Below are positions 12,323 through 24,448 of a DNA stretch of 64,000 nt, in pieces; position 1 is the stretch's first letter, and each line of letters opens with the position of its first letter. The notes beneath the pieces were generated by a model that ran no database searches, had not been told where the DNA came from, and saw only the letters and a program-made list of their open reading frames with translations. This DNA is from Leucocoprinus leucothites (Eukaryota; Basidiomycota; Agaricomycetes; Agaricales; Agaricaceae), in contig JAACJO010000003.1 in NCBI GenBank assembly GCA_013368445.1, forward strand, positions 3,038,001 through 3,102,000. The letters run 5' to 3'. The position numbers and the translations under genes were made by a program.

Positions 12323-12680
12323 TCAGCCGGGTGTTTGGACTTCCCGGACCGTGGTTTGATGACCGGTGATAGCCAAGCAACAGCAAATAATCGAGGTCCA
12401 ATTCTTCCGATTCCGACTCAAAATTTCCCTCTGACCTTCGTGTTTTCTCCTATGCAGTGCTTGCTGGAATTGTGCTTTGGAGCTCCCACCTAGAGACAAA
12501 GGAACCACTGTCGTTATCTGCTTTCTGAGGCACTGGCCGTGTTTCACGGGGATGAGTTGCCTGAACCTTCTCTCTTGCACCTGATGCTCTCTCAAAATCT
12601 GAAAGGACAGTCTCGGATCTCAGCATTAATTTACGGATCTCGAGGAGGGCGCGCTTTGATTTATCGTTTCTAATATTCAT
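12323..12680 (-). CDS. Possible small hypothetical protein (weak)
   Basis: A minus-strand reading starts at the ATG at 12680. Splicing GTGCAAGAG.. to ..GTCTCTAG gives a small basic protein of about 88 residues. It is helix-rich at the N-terminus (LLEIRKLMLRSETVLSDFE) and has a hydrophobic stretch near the C-terminus (WTSIICCCLAITG). It would be a small tail-anchored-like protein, but no family is recognised, and the splice choice is the only support for the frame. Confidence 0.25.
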
Positions 12681-13040
12681 GACAACACATCTAGGCGGTC
12701 TGTATCAGAGGAACCTTGCCCTTTGGTTTGAACGGCCGCTAGAATGATCTGTATAAAGCTCGGCGTTCTGAGTCGATGGATTATCAAACGTTGGACACGT
12801 CAAGTGGGCTTCCTATTCATAAATATAAGTAATAACATTCCGTCCTTTGAGGCACCTATCGTGGTTGGCTGGGTCGACTTAAACAAAACAATTAAGATCG
12901 TTATAATTAAACTCTTCAAAATGTTTCATCTCGTGTGGTCTTTTCTCTGGATTCCATACTGTTGTGATCTTTTCGTGATTCGATATTCACGAATATTTGT
13001 GGGTGAAGAGTCGCATCCGATCGACCTGAAGTCTGGTGGT

Positions 13041-14723
13041 TCATATCAGATCTCCGCTTGCCAGGTGCTCGTTGGTTTTCCTCACCTTAGTGTGGTGTGA
13101 CGATGGTGTGGAATCAAGGTGCGTTGAGAGGCCCTCAGACGACGGAATTCCCGCATCGAATGTGGAAATCTCAAGTTGATGGGCTTGCGAAGAAGAAGTT
13201 GTAGGCCGGGCATTGAGGCTACTCATGAGCGAGTTTGAGTAAAGGTGACTGAGGTTCAAGTTGAAGACAAAGTGTCTAAATCAGATTATCAGAAGGGTGG
13301 ATTCGGCTCGAGTGTTCTGTATACGCACGTTCCATCAGGCTACAAACGCGAGGTTCAGAAAGACGCGAGAACGATTCGAGTTTTAATACTCACATCTGCA
13401 AGATAGACAATAGTATCCACAATCGCGACGACCGCCGTTAAGACGTTGGTTTGCATCGTCACTGAGGCTCAAAGATTAGATATGGATAGGAGTATGAAAG
13501 TGAATCCCGTACGTCGAATAATACGATCAATTAACATATCGGTTTTCCTGGATTCGTTTTTATGTCGGCGCTATTCGAGGTTTAGTGGCTATCCCTTTGA
13601 TACTGGGCGATCTGAGCTTACCCTAAGGAGCTACGGTCAACATCGATGAAAGTATAACAAAGGACATGGGCACATACAAGAACCAAACCAATACAAGGGA
13701 AATAAGCACGTCTGCAGCTGCCGCACATACCAACCATGTGATGATGATCGGCTTTGATCGAGCTATTAGGTATAAAATCATTGCAGTGAGGATCTAGAGA
13801 CTGACTTTAAGGTCTATCATATTGACAAATTCACGTGCAAGCGGGTTAATGTCGAATTTGATAACTGCTGCGATACCGCCGGCTTTCGAGGATTCTGTAT
13901 GAGAAAAATCAATAATCAAAAATAAACCACCCACCTGCTCCTGCCAGAGAAAGAGCTATGACTGATGAAGCGATGATCCAGCTTCGTGTCAAAGTGCGGA
14001 CTCTCCAGGCATAGAAGATCTGCACCATCAGCTCGGGAACAACCTGAAGAAGACAAATGAATCTTCGTCGAATAAATGATGGCATCAAGCTTACTGTGGT
14101 TATAATGGGCTCTATATCATCACATCGTTCAGCTCTCAAATAACATTCACAGATAAGGGAATAAATAATGACCTGATACGAGCGCTTTTGATGGAGTTAG
14201 CGAGTGGCTCAGATGTCGTAACAAGTCCTAAAACTCACCCCGAGGAGCCGCGCCGAGATACGGGATGTCGCCTGTTTTGCAGATGGATTGTCAGCCCCGA
14301 ACGTCATCCTTGCCCTTGATACCCACCAAAGTGCTGGACCAAAGCTTGATAAATGTATACACAGTTGACGACGGTGTTGACGGTATCGATTGCTAGAAGT
14401 ACAAGGACCTAAGATGGTTGTCAGTACCCGTCAAAGGCAATCGCGAATGAACCCAAACGCACGAAAATTTTCATCCATCGTCGGTCCCTTCACCCCGGAA
14501 ATCGACATTGTTCAGCGTTCTTGTGCATTAATCATGTTCTTGTGGACATACGAGGGATATTTCGTGAAGTACATGTACACTTGGGCCACCATGACCCCAA
14601 ACAGGAAGATGTTAAAGAACACTCCAATCAAGTACGGCCCCTGCCTGCAAATACAAGGAGTGAGAATTCAAAAACATTTACAGGCGATATATGGACCCAC
14701 ACAATCTCTGCTGGGTTCTTCAT
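13041..14723 (-). CDS. DUF6534-type seven-helix membrane protein, 14 exons
   Basis: I rebuilt this gene from splice signals; no long open frame shows it. Exons (minus): 14723-14701, 14644-14552, 14487-14463, 14408-14327, 14271-14239, 14184-14173, 14132-14095, 14043-13935, 13894-13806, 13751-13674, 13570-13513, 13461-13394, 13339-13329, 13275-13041. Phases agree at every junction and give 317 residues, the usual size. Family landmarks appear in order: GPYLIGVFFNIFLFG near the start, FTKYPSDRRWMKIF, NTVVNCVYIYQALVQHFG, ELMVQIFYAWRVRTLTRS, KTDMLIDRIIRLT, TAVVAIVDTIVYLADPDGTH and YSNSLMSSLNAR. The donor at 13673 (TAT|GTGCCC) is the weakest call. These are integral membrane proteins of unknown function, strongly expanded in Agaricomycetes. 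The gene appears intact. Confidence 0.85.
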
Positions 14724-16772
14724 CGTTCACGAAGTGGTGGTGTGGGCAAGAAGGAAGGACACATGCAGGGATGTTCTTAAGCTCTGCAACATGCCGTGGA
14801 AGTTTGATCTGGCCAGTCAATCGACTGTGTGAAGTAAGTAGTGAAGCAAGAATAGACTACCCTGACCGAGTCCCGCGTTGGACGGGCGTCGCCTCTGAAG
14901 CTGATGATCAGTCTGTGCTCCTAATATTAACAGAACGCTGTCACGATGAGTTTACCTAGGAGCCTATAGTGATTGAGGATTCAATCAATGAGGAACGTGC
15001 CTCCCCCATGCATCGCCCAGGTGTGCCCCGGAAAGTAGCGGAGAGCCACCACAATGCAATCACATCTCCGGACGTATCAACAGGGATGATATCAAGGTCG
15101 GTCATGCCCCAAGATTGCCGTAATAGGAAGACTCTTGTTGTTGGCGTCCAATTACTGACCTGGTAGCAACACTCGGTTGGACACCCTAAGACCTTCGCTG
15201 AAACCAAGATCATTGATTAAGGATTATCCCGTGCTTCACTACCTTGTCGATGGGAGCGGCGCAGGCCCATCATAATGTAATTCTCGAGATGCATAGATAT
15301 TTTGAGGCTTGTCCGTCACGAGGCTCGCCTAATGAGCGCGGGGAAGAATTCTTGGCCGCTTCTGACATGAGAAGAACTTGTCTCGGGGACAACATGGTGA
15401 GATGGCGGGTTCACGATCTGTTTCAACTGGTCATGTCTACGCCAACATCGCGGTAGGATATCCAACTGCATTGGCTACAATCAGTTACAACTATCAACTA
15501 TCAGGGAGACCTACGAAATTGGGGGTGTGTTATGAAGACCAACGGGGTTATAACTGCCAATACAGTATGATGGAAGCACACTGACGTCGGCGGACTATGC
15601 TGTTGACAAGGAAATATGCACCGAGGACGACCGAACAGTAAAGGCTGTTCTATGACTTGACCAGCTGTTTATATTATAACGCCTCAGTGGCTACGGCCAG
15701 TACCAAATAATTAAACTTAATCGAAAGTGTCTCCAGAGCGAGATATTTTCGACGACGCGGCAAATGATCGGATTATCGCGTCATGCGCGAAGTAGAAGTG
15801 AATGTCATCTAAGGAGCGCAGTGGCAAACATCAGAATCCACGGGAACGTAATTGATCAAATGATCAGGTGTTCTCGGCCGTCAGAACAGAACCTCAATCT
15901 TTCTATTTTAACAAGCCCTCAGCACGTATGTCCCTGTGTCTAGCCGCAGAAAATCCCTGTACCTGCCAGGGGCCATCCCAAAAGAATCCCGCCCGGACAC
16001 GAGGCTGGAAGGCCTTAAGATCGTCCTGGCCAGCATTCAGCCGAATCCAAGCCTTCGAAAAAGATCTACAGATCGGCAGAAACTTCCCTGGGCCCACTTG
16101 CATTACCCCCTACCTTGGCCAACCTCCGACTGCACTCCATGTTTTGGATGGCAAGTGCTAGGGTTTAAATAAATAAAAATATGCTTCCCGAGAAATAGAA
16201 GGAAGGGTAAAAATCGCCTTAGGAGTATATCCGATGCCCGGGTACGCGACCTTGGTCAATTATGGAGAGAACAGGGGTATGCTTGTGAGGTTATACGCCA
16301 TGGTTAAGCAGATGGCTAGGTAGAAAATTCAAGTGCAGTGTTGGTGCAAGAAACGAAGCTTGAGGAATGTTAAACAAGGAACTCATCCCGGATAGCGGAA
16401 ACCTGTATTCGCCGACTTTGATCCCAGTGATGTCATCACTGACCGGACTTGGCTCTGCGAGACTTTGAGAGCATCATGCTGCATTCCCGGAGACCTGCTA
16501 CGTTGGGGTATTGTCTCTTCGATGTTCCGACAGGGTAGAGTTCCAGTAGAAGCAGGTTTTGGGAGGGAATTTATAGATGGGTAGTGTACTAGTTTGTCAA
16601 GCTATCATAACCAGACCTATACTGGGACCACAGACCACTTCTGCGCTGGAGAACCATTACATGAAGCCAGGACCACAGGCTCCCTACTCCCAGTGGTCAT
16701 GCACAGTTGTGGATTTACCCAAGGGGTCAAAGTACGTTGATTCTCATTGTAGGACCATATCTGAAGCCGATC
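14724..16772. other. Intergenic, about 2 kb, no gene supported
   Basis: Contains the upstream region of the DUF6534 gene. Short open frames have no recognised domain and no coherent splicing. Nothing else identified. Confidence 0.45.
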
Positions 16773-17186
16773 TCAGCTGCTCTGAGCGATGATCAGCGGG
16801 TAGGCTGCACGGAACGCATCCTGAGTCACAAGGTTTATACTGGGATTCTGATGATCCGCACCTCCAGGGAACTGGGAAGCGAGAACAAGTGGCGATCCGT
16901 TTCTGCTCAGATGGCCGTCGCCCGGGAAGGGCCAGGCACGGAAGTGCGATCCACAGGACTCGAGCAGGACGGATGCTCCTGGGTGAAGGGAAGGAAATTA
17001 GCAATAAGAGCCTATCCAGGATCAAGTTGCCTACAAGAGGAATCAATGTGCCGAAGCCTCTGGCGAGCCAATGCACAAGCCCATCATCGTGTCACTCTGA
17101 ACGTGGATCTTCGAGCCAGGAGGTAAGTTGAAGTTGGCCAAAGCAAGGATAGTTATTGAGAGCAATGCTAAGAGTCGAGTTCGCAT
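16773..17186 (-). pseudogene. Small secreted protein, probably broken
   Basis: The minus-strand ATG at 17186 opens a clear signal peptide (MRTRLLALLSITILALA) followed by LPPGSKIHVQSDTMMGLCIG. A downstream exon from 16978 to the stop at 16773 reads GASVLLESCGSHFRAWPFPG and then ..SPLVLASQF..INLV..AAYPLIIAQSS. The best donor (GTAGGC at 17034) lies after an in-frame TGA and in the wrong phase, so a small frameshift is likely. The pattern of GLCIG, a W in 'AWPFPG' and spaced hydrophobics loosely recalls a beta-trefoil lectin, but I cannot confirm this. Secretion is inferred from the signal peptide only. Confidence 0.4.
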
Positions 17187-17348
17187 AGTAGGAGTACTCG
17201 GAAGGAGAACCTCGTGAACAGGTTCGGAGAAACACATTTCCGAGCTTCCAGCCAACCTCAATAAACGCCCATTACTAGCGTCATTGTAAGCCGCCCCTGC
17301 TGTATTCGGAATGGAAGTTTCGATCTGGCAGTGAATTCACGGGCCCAA

Positions 17349-17637
17349 CTACGATTGATGCATCCAATCTTGAACTGCAGCTGGATGGTATCCAAAGTCG
17401 GTGGTCCACAGGATACAAGCAAACCAGGTGTTCCAAGCTGCCTGAAGAGCACAAAGGAGATCCTCACTGAGATTGGGCAGCGACACAACCTTTGAGAGTT
17501 TGCAGTGGTTTTCGCGCACCACCAGGACTGTCTGGAAAATAGAATGCAAACGTTAAGTGGTGCGTTGGGGGTGACACGTTCGAGGCTTTTATACATCTAT
17601 GCTTGGGGAAAACCTGACTCACATTTGTATTATCCAT
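17349..17637 (-). CDS. Possible 65-aa hypothetical protein (weak)
   Basis: Minus-strand exons 17637-17623 and 17531-17349, joined over a GTGAGT..TTCCAG intron, give MDNTN followed by TVLVVRENHCKLSKVVSLP and an acidic/aromatic C-terminus. Splice sites are good and the peptide looks folded, but no family is recognised. It may be the remnant of a larger gene. Confidence 0.3.
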
Positions 17638-18140
17638 CCTGAATGACAACCGTCGCTAAACAAATGTAAAAATCATCAAGGGAGGAGGTGAAGCTGGTTT
17701 ATGGTGTCGGGTACTGAACCCAAGGCTTTTTGACAAATATGCGTCATCAAGTCAAACACATGAGACGCCGGCCCGGGAACAAACCTATCACTTTGGCAGC
17801 TTGTTCTCGTCCGAGTCCCACCAACTTGACAAACGTCCACCCTTTGGGATACGCAGCAAGAACTATTAATGAACCACGAAAACCTGTATGTATTAGCATT
17901 CCTGCTGGGACAGGCTTTGTACATGTGCTTGTGCAATGCACGCCAGCCCCATGTGACCTTCCGGGTCAGTGGTCACCCGAGCTATCCGAGTCTGAAGAGC
18001 AGCGAATTCGGCATTTGAATGGAAAAATAAGCACACAGAAATGGTCATTTCCAGTAATCCGTGAACACAAAGAAGACTAGAAGTGTTGACTATTGAGATT
18101 ATCTAACCTTTCCCTAGGAACCGCATGGGAAGACCCTGGG

Positions 18141-18147
18141 TATAAAA
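18141..18147 (+). promoter_or_regulatory. TATA box of the P450 gene
   Basis: TATAAAA lies 66 bases upstream of the proposed ATG at 18213, a plausible distance for a basidiomycete promoter. Confidence 0.5.
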
Positions 18148-18212
18148 CACCCTTCCTTGTATTTTCTTCCCCCAAGACTTCTGTTGACTCTCCAGGTTCA
18201 CAATCAACAGGA

Positions 18213-20339
18213 ATGCCAGCTCTCATTACCATTCTTGATATTGGCCTCGGAGTTGCTGGTCTTCTCATTATTCTTAAACTTTACGATCGTAAACCCACAT
18301 TACCTCTCCCTCCCGGTCCACGAAAATTGCCCATAATTGGGAATCTATTCGATGTGCCAGCAGAGAGTCAATGGCTCACCTTCGCAAAATGGGGTGAAAA
18401 ATGGGGCACGTTGCTCTCCTGATTTACACTCGCTCTTCTGACTTCAAACCCAGGCAACTTAGTATCTATTTCAGTTTTCGGCGAAAAAATGATAATTGTA
18501 AACTCTGCTGCAGTGGCCATAGACATGTTGGAAAAGAAGGGATCCAATTACTCTGATCGTCCTATCATACAGATGGGTGGTGAGTTGGTTGGCTGGAAGA
18601 ATACCCTCGGGTTGTTGCCCTATGGGGACCGCCTCAAGGATTACCGCAGGCTATTTCATCAGTTTTTCGGAAGCAATGCTTCTATGTCACGATTTTACCC
18701 TCTTGAAGAGGCCGAAACTCACAAATTTCTCAAGCGCCTCCTTTTATCTCCACAGGACTTGGATAAACACATTCGTCGGTACGTAGCGTGCCTTTCTTTC
18801 AGCGTGATAAGCCTGGGACTTGAACCTTCATAACAGTACTGCGGGCACCATTATTCTTCACATCTCTCATGGCTATGAGGTCAAGGAAGCTGACGATCCT
18901 CTCGTGGTGCTAGCAAATGTTGCACTCGAACAGTTCTCACTCTCTGCAGCACCGGGCTCCTTCCTTGTCAACTTGATTCCCGCTAGTAAGAATTCTGTTC
19001 GTTCATTGGACTTCGTGTAATATCATTCTGACGACTGCTATATTCTTCTAGTGAGTTGGATTCCTGCTTGGTTCCCAGGCGCTAAGTTTAAAATAACTGC
19101 ACGGGAATGGGCGAACACGTTGAATGAGATGGTCGAAAGGCCCTATCAATATGTTAAAGAACAGATGGTGAGCGTTACGATGAGCAAGGTTCCTACTTGT
19201 TTTGACCCAATCCTCCTTCGCTAGGCTCAAGGAACTGCAGCCCCCTCTTTCACGGAAAACCTCCTGAGAGAACTCGATATGAATTCAGAAAAAGAGGAGG
19301 GCATCAAATGGTCTGCAGCCTCCATGTATGTAGCTGGGGCGGATACAGTGAGTTGTTGGAATACTATATTATGGGTATGCTGATCCACTATTCACACAGA
19401 CGGTCTCGTCTATTTATGCCTTTTTCAAAGCCATGGCACTTTATCCTGAAGTCGCTGCTGAGGCGCAAGCGGAGATTGACTCTATTATTGGATCAGAAAG
19501 GCTACCATCCTTTGCTGACAGAAAAGATCTACCTTATGTGAATGCACTTGCTCTTGAACTCACGCGGTGGCACACTGTAGTGCCAACAGGTATGTCAGCC
19601 TCGAATTATCCTCAGGTATATTGCGATATTCAACGTTCGTATAGGCCTTTCTCACGTTGCGAAGAAGGATGATATCCATGACGGGTTTTTAATACCCAAG
19701 GGCACTGTAATTATCCCAAATATCTGGTGCGACTCCCACCATTTTATAAAGGCAAGGAAACTGAGGAAAATATTTTTGTATAATAACAGGAAAATGCAAC
19801 ATGATTCGAGAATCTACCCAGATCCAATGGTCTTTAATCCGAAACGCTTCCTCGGGCCTAGTCCAGAGCCAGACCCCCGGAAGATATTCTTCGGCTTTGG
19901 GAGAAGGTACTTGTGCAAGCCTTCCTATACTTCCAGGAGTCACTGATCTTCATCAATGTCACATTAGGATTTGCCCAGGTGTGTGTTTCGCAGAATGGAA
20001 TCTATACCTTTGAGCTATTCTAAATCAATCTCGTTTTCTTTCAATAAATGCTTCACTCGATTAGGGCGTGTGTTAGCTGATTCTTCGATATTCATCTCAT
20101 GCGCCATGACCCTTGCGGTGTTTAACATAACGAAGTATGTTGATGAATCTGGCCAAGTAATCGAACCAGTCGTGGAACCTACAGGTGGACCAGTCCTGAG
20201 GTAAGGTATAGCAGTCCCATCCTTTGCTCGTTGATACTTCTTCATGCCTTCCAGCCGCCCCACGCCTTTCCTGTGTTCAATCAAACCACGGTCTCAGAAA
20301 GCTCTTTCGCTCATCACCGCAGAGGTTGAGATGCCCTAG
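18213..20339 (+). CDS. Cytochrome P450 monooxygenase, complete (508 aa)
   Basis: Haem-thiolate monooxygenase of the agaricomycete 'O-methylsterigmatocystin oxidoreductase-like' group, probably ER-anchored by the helix at residues 1-24. Exons: 18213-18405, 18454-18778, 18837-18985, 19052-19167, 19225-19347, 19400-19589, 19645-19726, 19790-19906, 19968-19978, 20065-20200, 20255-20339; all phases agree and no stops occur. Landmarks: Pro hinge LPLPPGPRKLPIIGN, I-helix AGADT (298-302), ExxR as ELTR (355-358), FNPKRF, and haem loop FGFGRRICPG with ligand Cys434. Exon 9 is only 11 nt and splits the haem loop. Intron 1 begins GC, not GT. An in-frame upstream ATG at 18093 would place the TATA box inside the ORF, so I prefer 18213. 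Substrate unknown. Confidence 0.88.
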
Positions 20340-20833
20340 GTATTATATAAAGCTAATACAGTATATAGTCGTTTCGGAGCCTGATACAGCATTTCAAGTA
20401 TGCGGGTGGTAGCAGAGCTAATATTATCATGAACTTGTGACAGTGGAATGTAGCAGGTACTCATACCTTGATAAACATGGCTTATCATAGTGTGGCGGAG
20501 TTGAGTGGACTTCTGCTTAGAGATTGTGCTAGATGTTTTGATGGACATCTGCGCCCGAGAATCCATGGCTGAAGCTGAAGCTCTGAAGTCCAAGCATCAA
20601 GCGATAGCGGCTCACGCACCGTTATCTCTCGGTTCCCGCTCCATCTCTCGGTTCCGTTCAAAATTGTCACTACTGGGCATGGTGTGAAATAAGTCAGGGT
20701 CGAACCTCTAATGCATTATACCTGTCTTCGGCTTTTCCCGACTTAAAAAGCCCTATCCCGCGACGCTTATTTTGGTTCTCCCCACTTGTGTTATCCCTTA
20801 AACCGTTGAAAGTTACTTCTCAGTGTCATTGGG
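20340..20833. other. Spacer between the P450 gene and its dead copy
   Basis: Holds the terminator side of the first P450 and the old promoter side of the second. No other feature seen. Confidence 0.4.
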
Positions 20834-22936
20834 ATGGTAGACCATATTCAAGTCTTTGATATTAGCCTTGGCCTTGCTGGTCTTTTCTTTATCCCAATTG
20901 TACAGTCGGAGACGTACTGGGCTTCTCCCTCCTGACCCTCGGAAATGGCCCATAGTCGGAAGCCTGTTTGATATGCCGACCGAGAAAGAACGGCCCACCT
21001 TTGCGAAACGGGGAGAAAATTGGGGCAAGTTGCCCTCCTGATTTTACATCCGCTCCTCTGACTTGGAACCTAGGCGATCCGGTATCTATTTCAGCTCTCG
21101 GGCAGCAGATAATAACTGTGAACTCTGCTGAGGCTGCGGTAAAGATTCTCGAGAAAAAGGGTGCCATATACTCTGAACGTCCGTTCGTACCAATGGGCGG
21201 TGAAATGGTGGGCTGGAAGAATATTCTTTCGATGCTGCCCTATGGGGACCGCCACAAGCACTATCATTGACTTTTCCATCAATCTATTGGAAGTAATGCT
21301 TCGATGTCACCATTTTACCCCATTGAAGAAGCTAAAACGTACAAATTTCCCAAACGGCTGCTTTCCTCTCCACAAGACCTAATTAAGCATGTTCGCCAGT
21401 ATGTAATGTGTATTTTTAGAGTGAGAGGTGTGGTCTTTGAATCTTCATGACAGTACTGCTGGCGCCATTATTCTTCACATATTCCATGGCTACGAAGTCA
21501 AGAAATTTGATGATCCTCTTGTGGTGCTGGCAGACGCTGCACTCGAACAGTTCTCATTATCAACTGCACCAGGCACCTTTCTCGTCAATCTCATCCCGCT
21601 ATGTGAGCTTTCGTTGAACTCGAGAAGAGTGATTCTGAGTTTCTTTACCCCTTCATAGTAAGTTGGGTCCCGATTGGTTTCCTGGGGTGAGCTTTAAGAA
21701 GACGGCGCGAGAATGGGCGAAGACGCTAGAAGAGATGATTGAGCGGCCTTATCAGTATGTGAACGATCAAATGGTGGGTCTCATGATACCCTGGCGACCT
21801 AGTATGGCTAATCTTCTCTTCGCTGGGCCGCAGGATCTGCACCACCATCATTCACGGCGAGTCTCTTAAAGGATGCTGATATGGGCCCGGAGAAAGAGTT
21901 CCGTATCAAATGGTCTGTAGGATCCTGTACGCAAGAGGAGCAGATACCGTGAGCTATTTTTGGTACCATGCTACGAGCTCACTGATCCGCCATCCATGTA
22001 GACGGTCTCGTCTATCTGTGCTTTTTTTAAAGCCATGGTACTCCATCCGGAGGTCGCTGCAGAGGCACAGGCAGGGATTGACTCGGTCGTTGGATCAAAT
22101 CGACTTCCGTCCTCTGCTGATAGAGGGGATTTACCTTTTGTGAACACACTTGTATCTGGAGTTCTGCGGTGGCAAGCTGCGGCACCAACACGTACGTGAG
22201 GTTCAACACACTCAAAAGTATCAAGAACGAAACAGCAATTCAACTCCTAACGTGGTGAAGGAGGATGATCTTCACGATGGGTTCCTGATTCCTAAAGGCA
22301 CTATAATCATTCCAAACATCTGGTGCGCCGTTCCGCATTGTTGACTACAAGTGTATTAACTTTGGTCCTTCTATTTTCTACTAGGAAGATGCTGCATGAT
22401 TCGAGGACTTACTCCAATCCGATGACCTTTAATCCAAAACGATTTCTCGGTCCTTATCCCGAGTTGGACCCCCGCAAGATAAGCTTTGGGTTTGGAAGAA
22501 GGCAAATCTTCCTCATAAACCTGAGTCGTTAACTATTCGTCTCATCCGATATCAATCTAGAATCTGCCCAGGTGCGAAAGTTAATAAATCAAGCTCCAGT
22601 TATTTCTAACGATTTGCTCTTTTGTTTCGTGTTATACAAACCCAGGCCGCGTCCTCGCTGATGCTTCCATTTTCGTCTCATGCCCCATGACGCTGGCGGT
22701 GTTCAACATATCCAAGTACGTCGACCAATCTGGCCAAGTAATCGAACCCGTCGTGGATCAGACAACTGGTACAGTCAGGTACGCATATGGTCCCATAATT
22801 TCATCGCTATTTCACTTCCGCCTATTCAATATCCTCCCTTAGTCATCCAACGCCCTTCCAATGCTCAATCAAAGGTGTTGGAGGCTCGGAGACTGAAACT
22901 GTTGAAGAACGAGAACGTTGTGTCGTTGAACGTTGA
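20834..22936 (+). pseudogene. Cytochrome P450, tandem paralogue, pseudogene
   Basis: Shares the exon order of 18213-20339, and most peptides align. Breaks are visible. A frame change occurs in the N-terminal anchor (MVDHIQVFDISLGLAG runs to a stop while LYSRRRTGLLPPDPRKW continues in another frame). A TGA replaces Arg after YGDRHKHYH at about 21268. One base is lost before the I-helix, so YARGADT is out of frame. The ExxR Glu is replaced: the region reads SGVLRW where the active copy has ELTRW. The haem loop (FGFGRR, then ICPG) survives. Introns 1 and 8 both start with GC. The remains end with SHPTPFQCSIKG and a stop at 22934. It cannot make an active enzyme. Confidence 0.85.
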
Positions 22937-23744
22937 GTGGGTGCGATTCTCGTGAGACTGGGAGGGAGTCGGGGTTGGGGTTCCTCTCTCGATCGTTCGC
23001 TAATCGACTATTGTGAGTTCCCGTCTGGTAATCTGGTCCAGTTTTGGCCTCCAGTATATGTAATTACCGATTTTCGGGGTCCTCTCTGTATGAAAGGCAC
23101 GACTGACCTCAGGTACAAGATTGATGATAAGCGCTTCGAACGTCAGCCAAGATTCAGTACGCAGTCAACGTTGAACGTCAGATATAGCTGAAACACCAAG
23201 CCGTTGGACTCCACAGCGGGGCCTCGGTTTCAAGCAGAGCGATGCCTATCCATTGCTGCTGTTATATTAAAGCTTTAGCTTCAAAGGACCTTTTCAACCG
23301 AGAGATTATTTAGATTCTTAGGTCAGGGTACCGCCTTCCTTTGTTGATATCAATCAGCTCTCGGCTATTGGTTGACTTAAGTAGTAAGTTATGATCAGTT
23401 TGTTGAAGTCACAAAAACTGTCTGTCGGGGCCTGAATTGTTCTGTCGGAGTTGTGACGCCGCTATTGTACTAACGGTACTGGTCCTGGGACCATTCACTT
23501 GGTGTTTGGACACTTTCTTCATCCTTCCGCGTAAAATGCATTTGTTCTCATGCTAGCCACTCGTGCGTTGTCTATGCACCTGCAATATACTGGACCTATA
23601 AAACCTTCATTGTGGCCTTGTTCCTGCATCTACGATTCCATTCGACGACTCACTAGACCTTCGCAAACCAGCACCCTCGGCTTTGTATAACACCGGACTT
23701 CGCGACCTGGTCTCAAAGAATACGATTTACCTCCCCTCATCACC
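22937..23744. other. Intergenic
   Basis: No gene, RNA or repeat recognised. Confidence 0.45.
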
Positions 23745-24448
23745 CTAGCCGTGTTCGACGTGGAACTCCAATGCTCTATCACTTATGACTGGTGTATAAA
23801 GGCCCTTCGACCATGGACCAGCCAAAATCAGAGTCCTGAATGTATTGACGAAACAACGAACCACAAAGCCGTCGAAGACACCTCGGCTTCATTTAAGACG
23901 ACTAGTCTTCAAAATAACGCTGAAAACGGCGTTTGCGTGGTGCGTGGCTCACTCAACTTTTGTCCTTGCTTTCCGCTCAAACTTTGTACTATTGATGTAG
24001 AACTCAAATATCCATCGACAGTGTTTATCGTGGACCCCGGGGCGGAGAGGGTGCGAGCATGGAGGCATATCCTTCAGAGGATGTTTTCAATCCCAACTGC
24101 GGGCCAAGAGCAGAGGTAAGCCTCTACCCTGTCACAGTATTATCTCTCGTTGATAATGACTCCATAGGAGATGCCCGCCATTTATGAAGCGTTCAGATCG
24201 ATTGAAGATTATGACGGAATGGCTGTTGGGACTCTCAGGTTATGAATAGCTATGTGATGTTGCATCCTTCGCGCCTAACGCCTAGACTCCATTGCAGTAT
24301 TCCAAGCTTTACAAGATCATGCGCCATATTTCCGCTCTTCCGGAGGAACGAATTCCCTGAATTCAAATTCAAGCAGCGAGTCGATGTGTTAGTGAAGCAG
24401 TGGAAGCGCCTCACGTTAGACGCCTATAAGTACGAGCAAGCATCATAA
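23745..24448 (+). pseudogene. TFIIS-N/LEDGF-like protein remnant, frameshifted
   Basis: Exon 1 (about 23748-24116) ends with VFIVDPGAERVRAWRHILQR. Exon 2 (about 24171-24239) reads MPAIYEAFRSIEDYDGMAVG. Exon 3 (24299-24448) holds YSKLYKIMRHISALPEERIP and then, one frame over, EFKFKQRVDVLVKQWKRL. This order matches a common agaricomycete protein with a small helical domain like the TFIIS N-terminal or LEDGF domain (family recalled, not searched). Two junction or indel changes put the middle segment out of frame. Joined as spliced, the frame stays open to the TAA but replaces that segment with unrelated residues. No convincing ATG is seen. Likely a decayed gene. Confidence 0.45.

Noticed and set aside
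12744..13100. Plus-strand frame of 118 codons rich in Ile/Trp
   Set aside because: Overlaps the 3' end of the well-supported DUF6534 gene, has no domain and an atypical composition.
15903..16103. Minus-strand 66-codon frame with Trp/Gly content
   Set aside because: No start context, no splice partners and no family resemblance.
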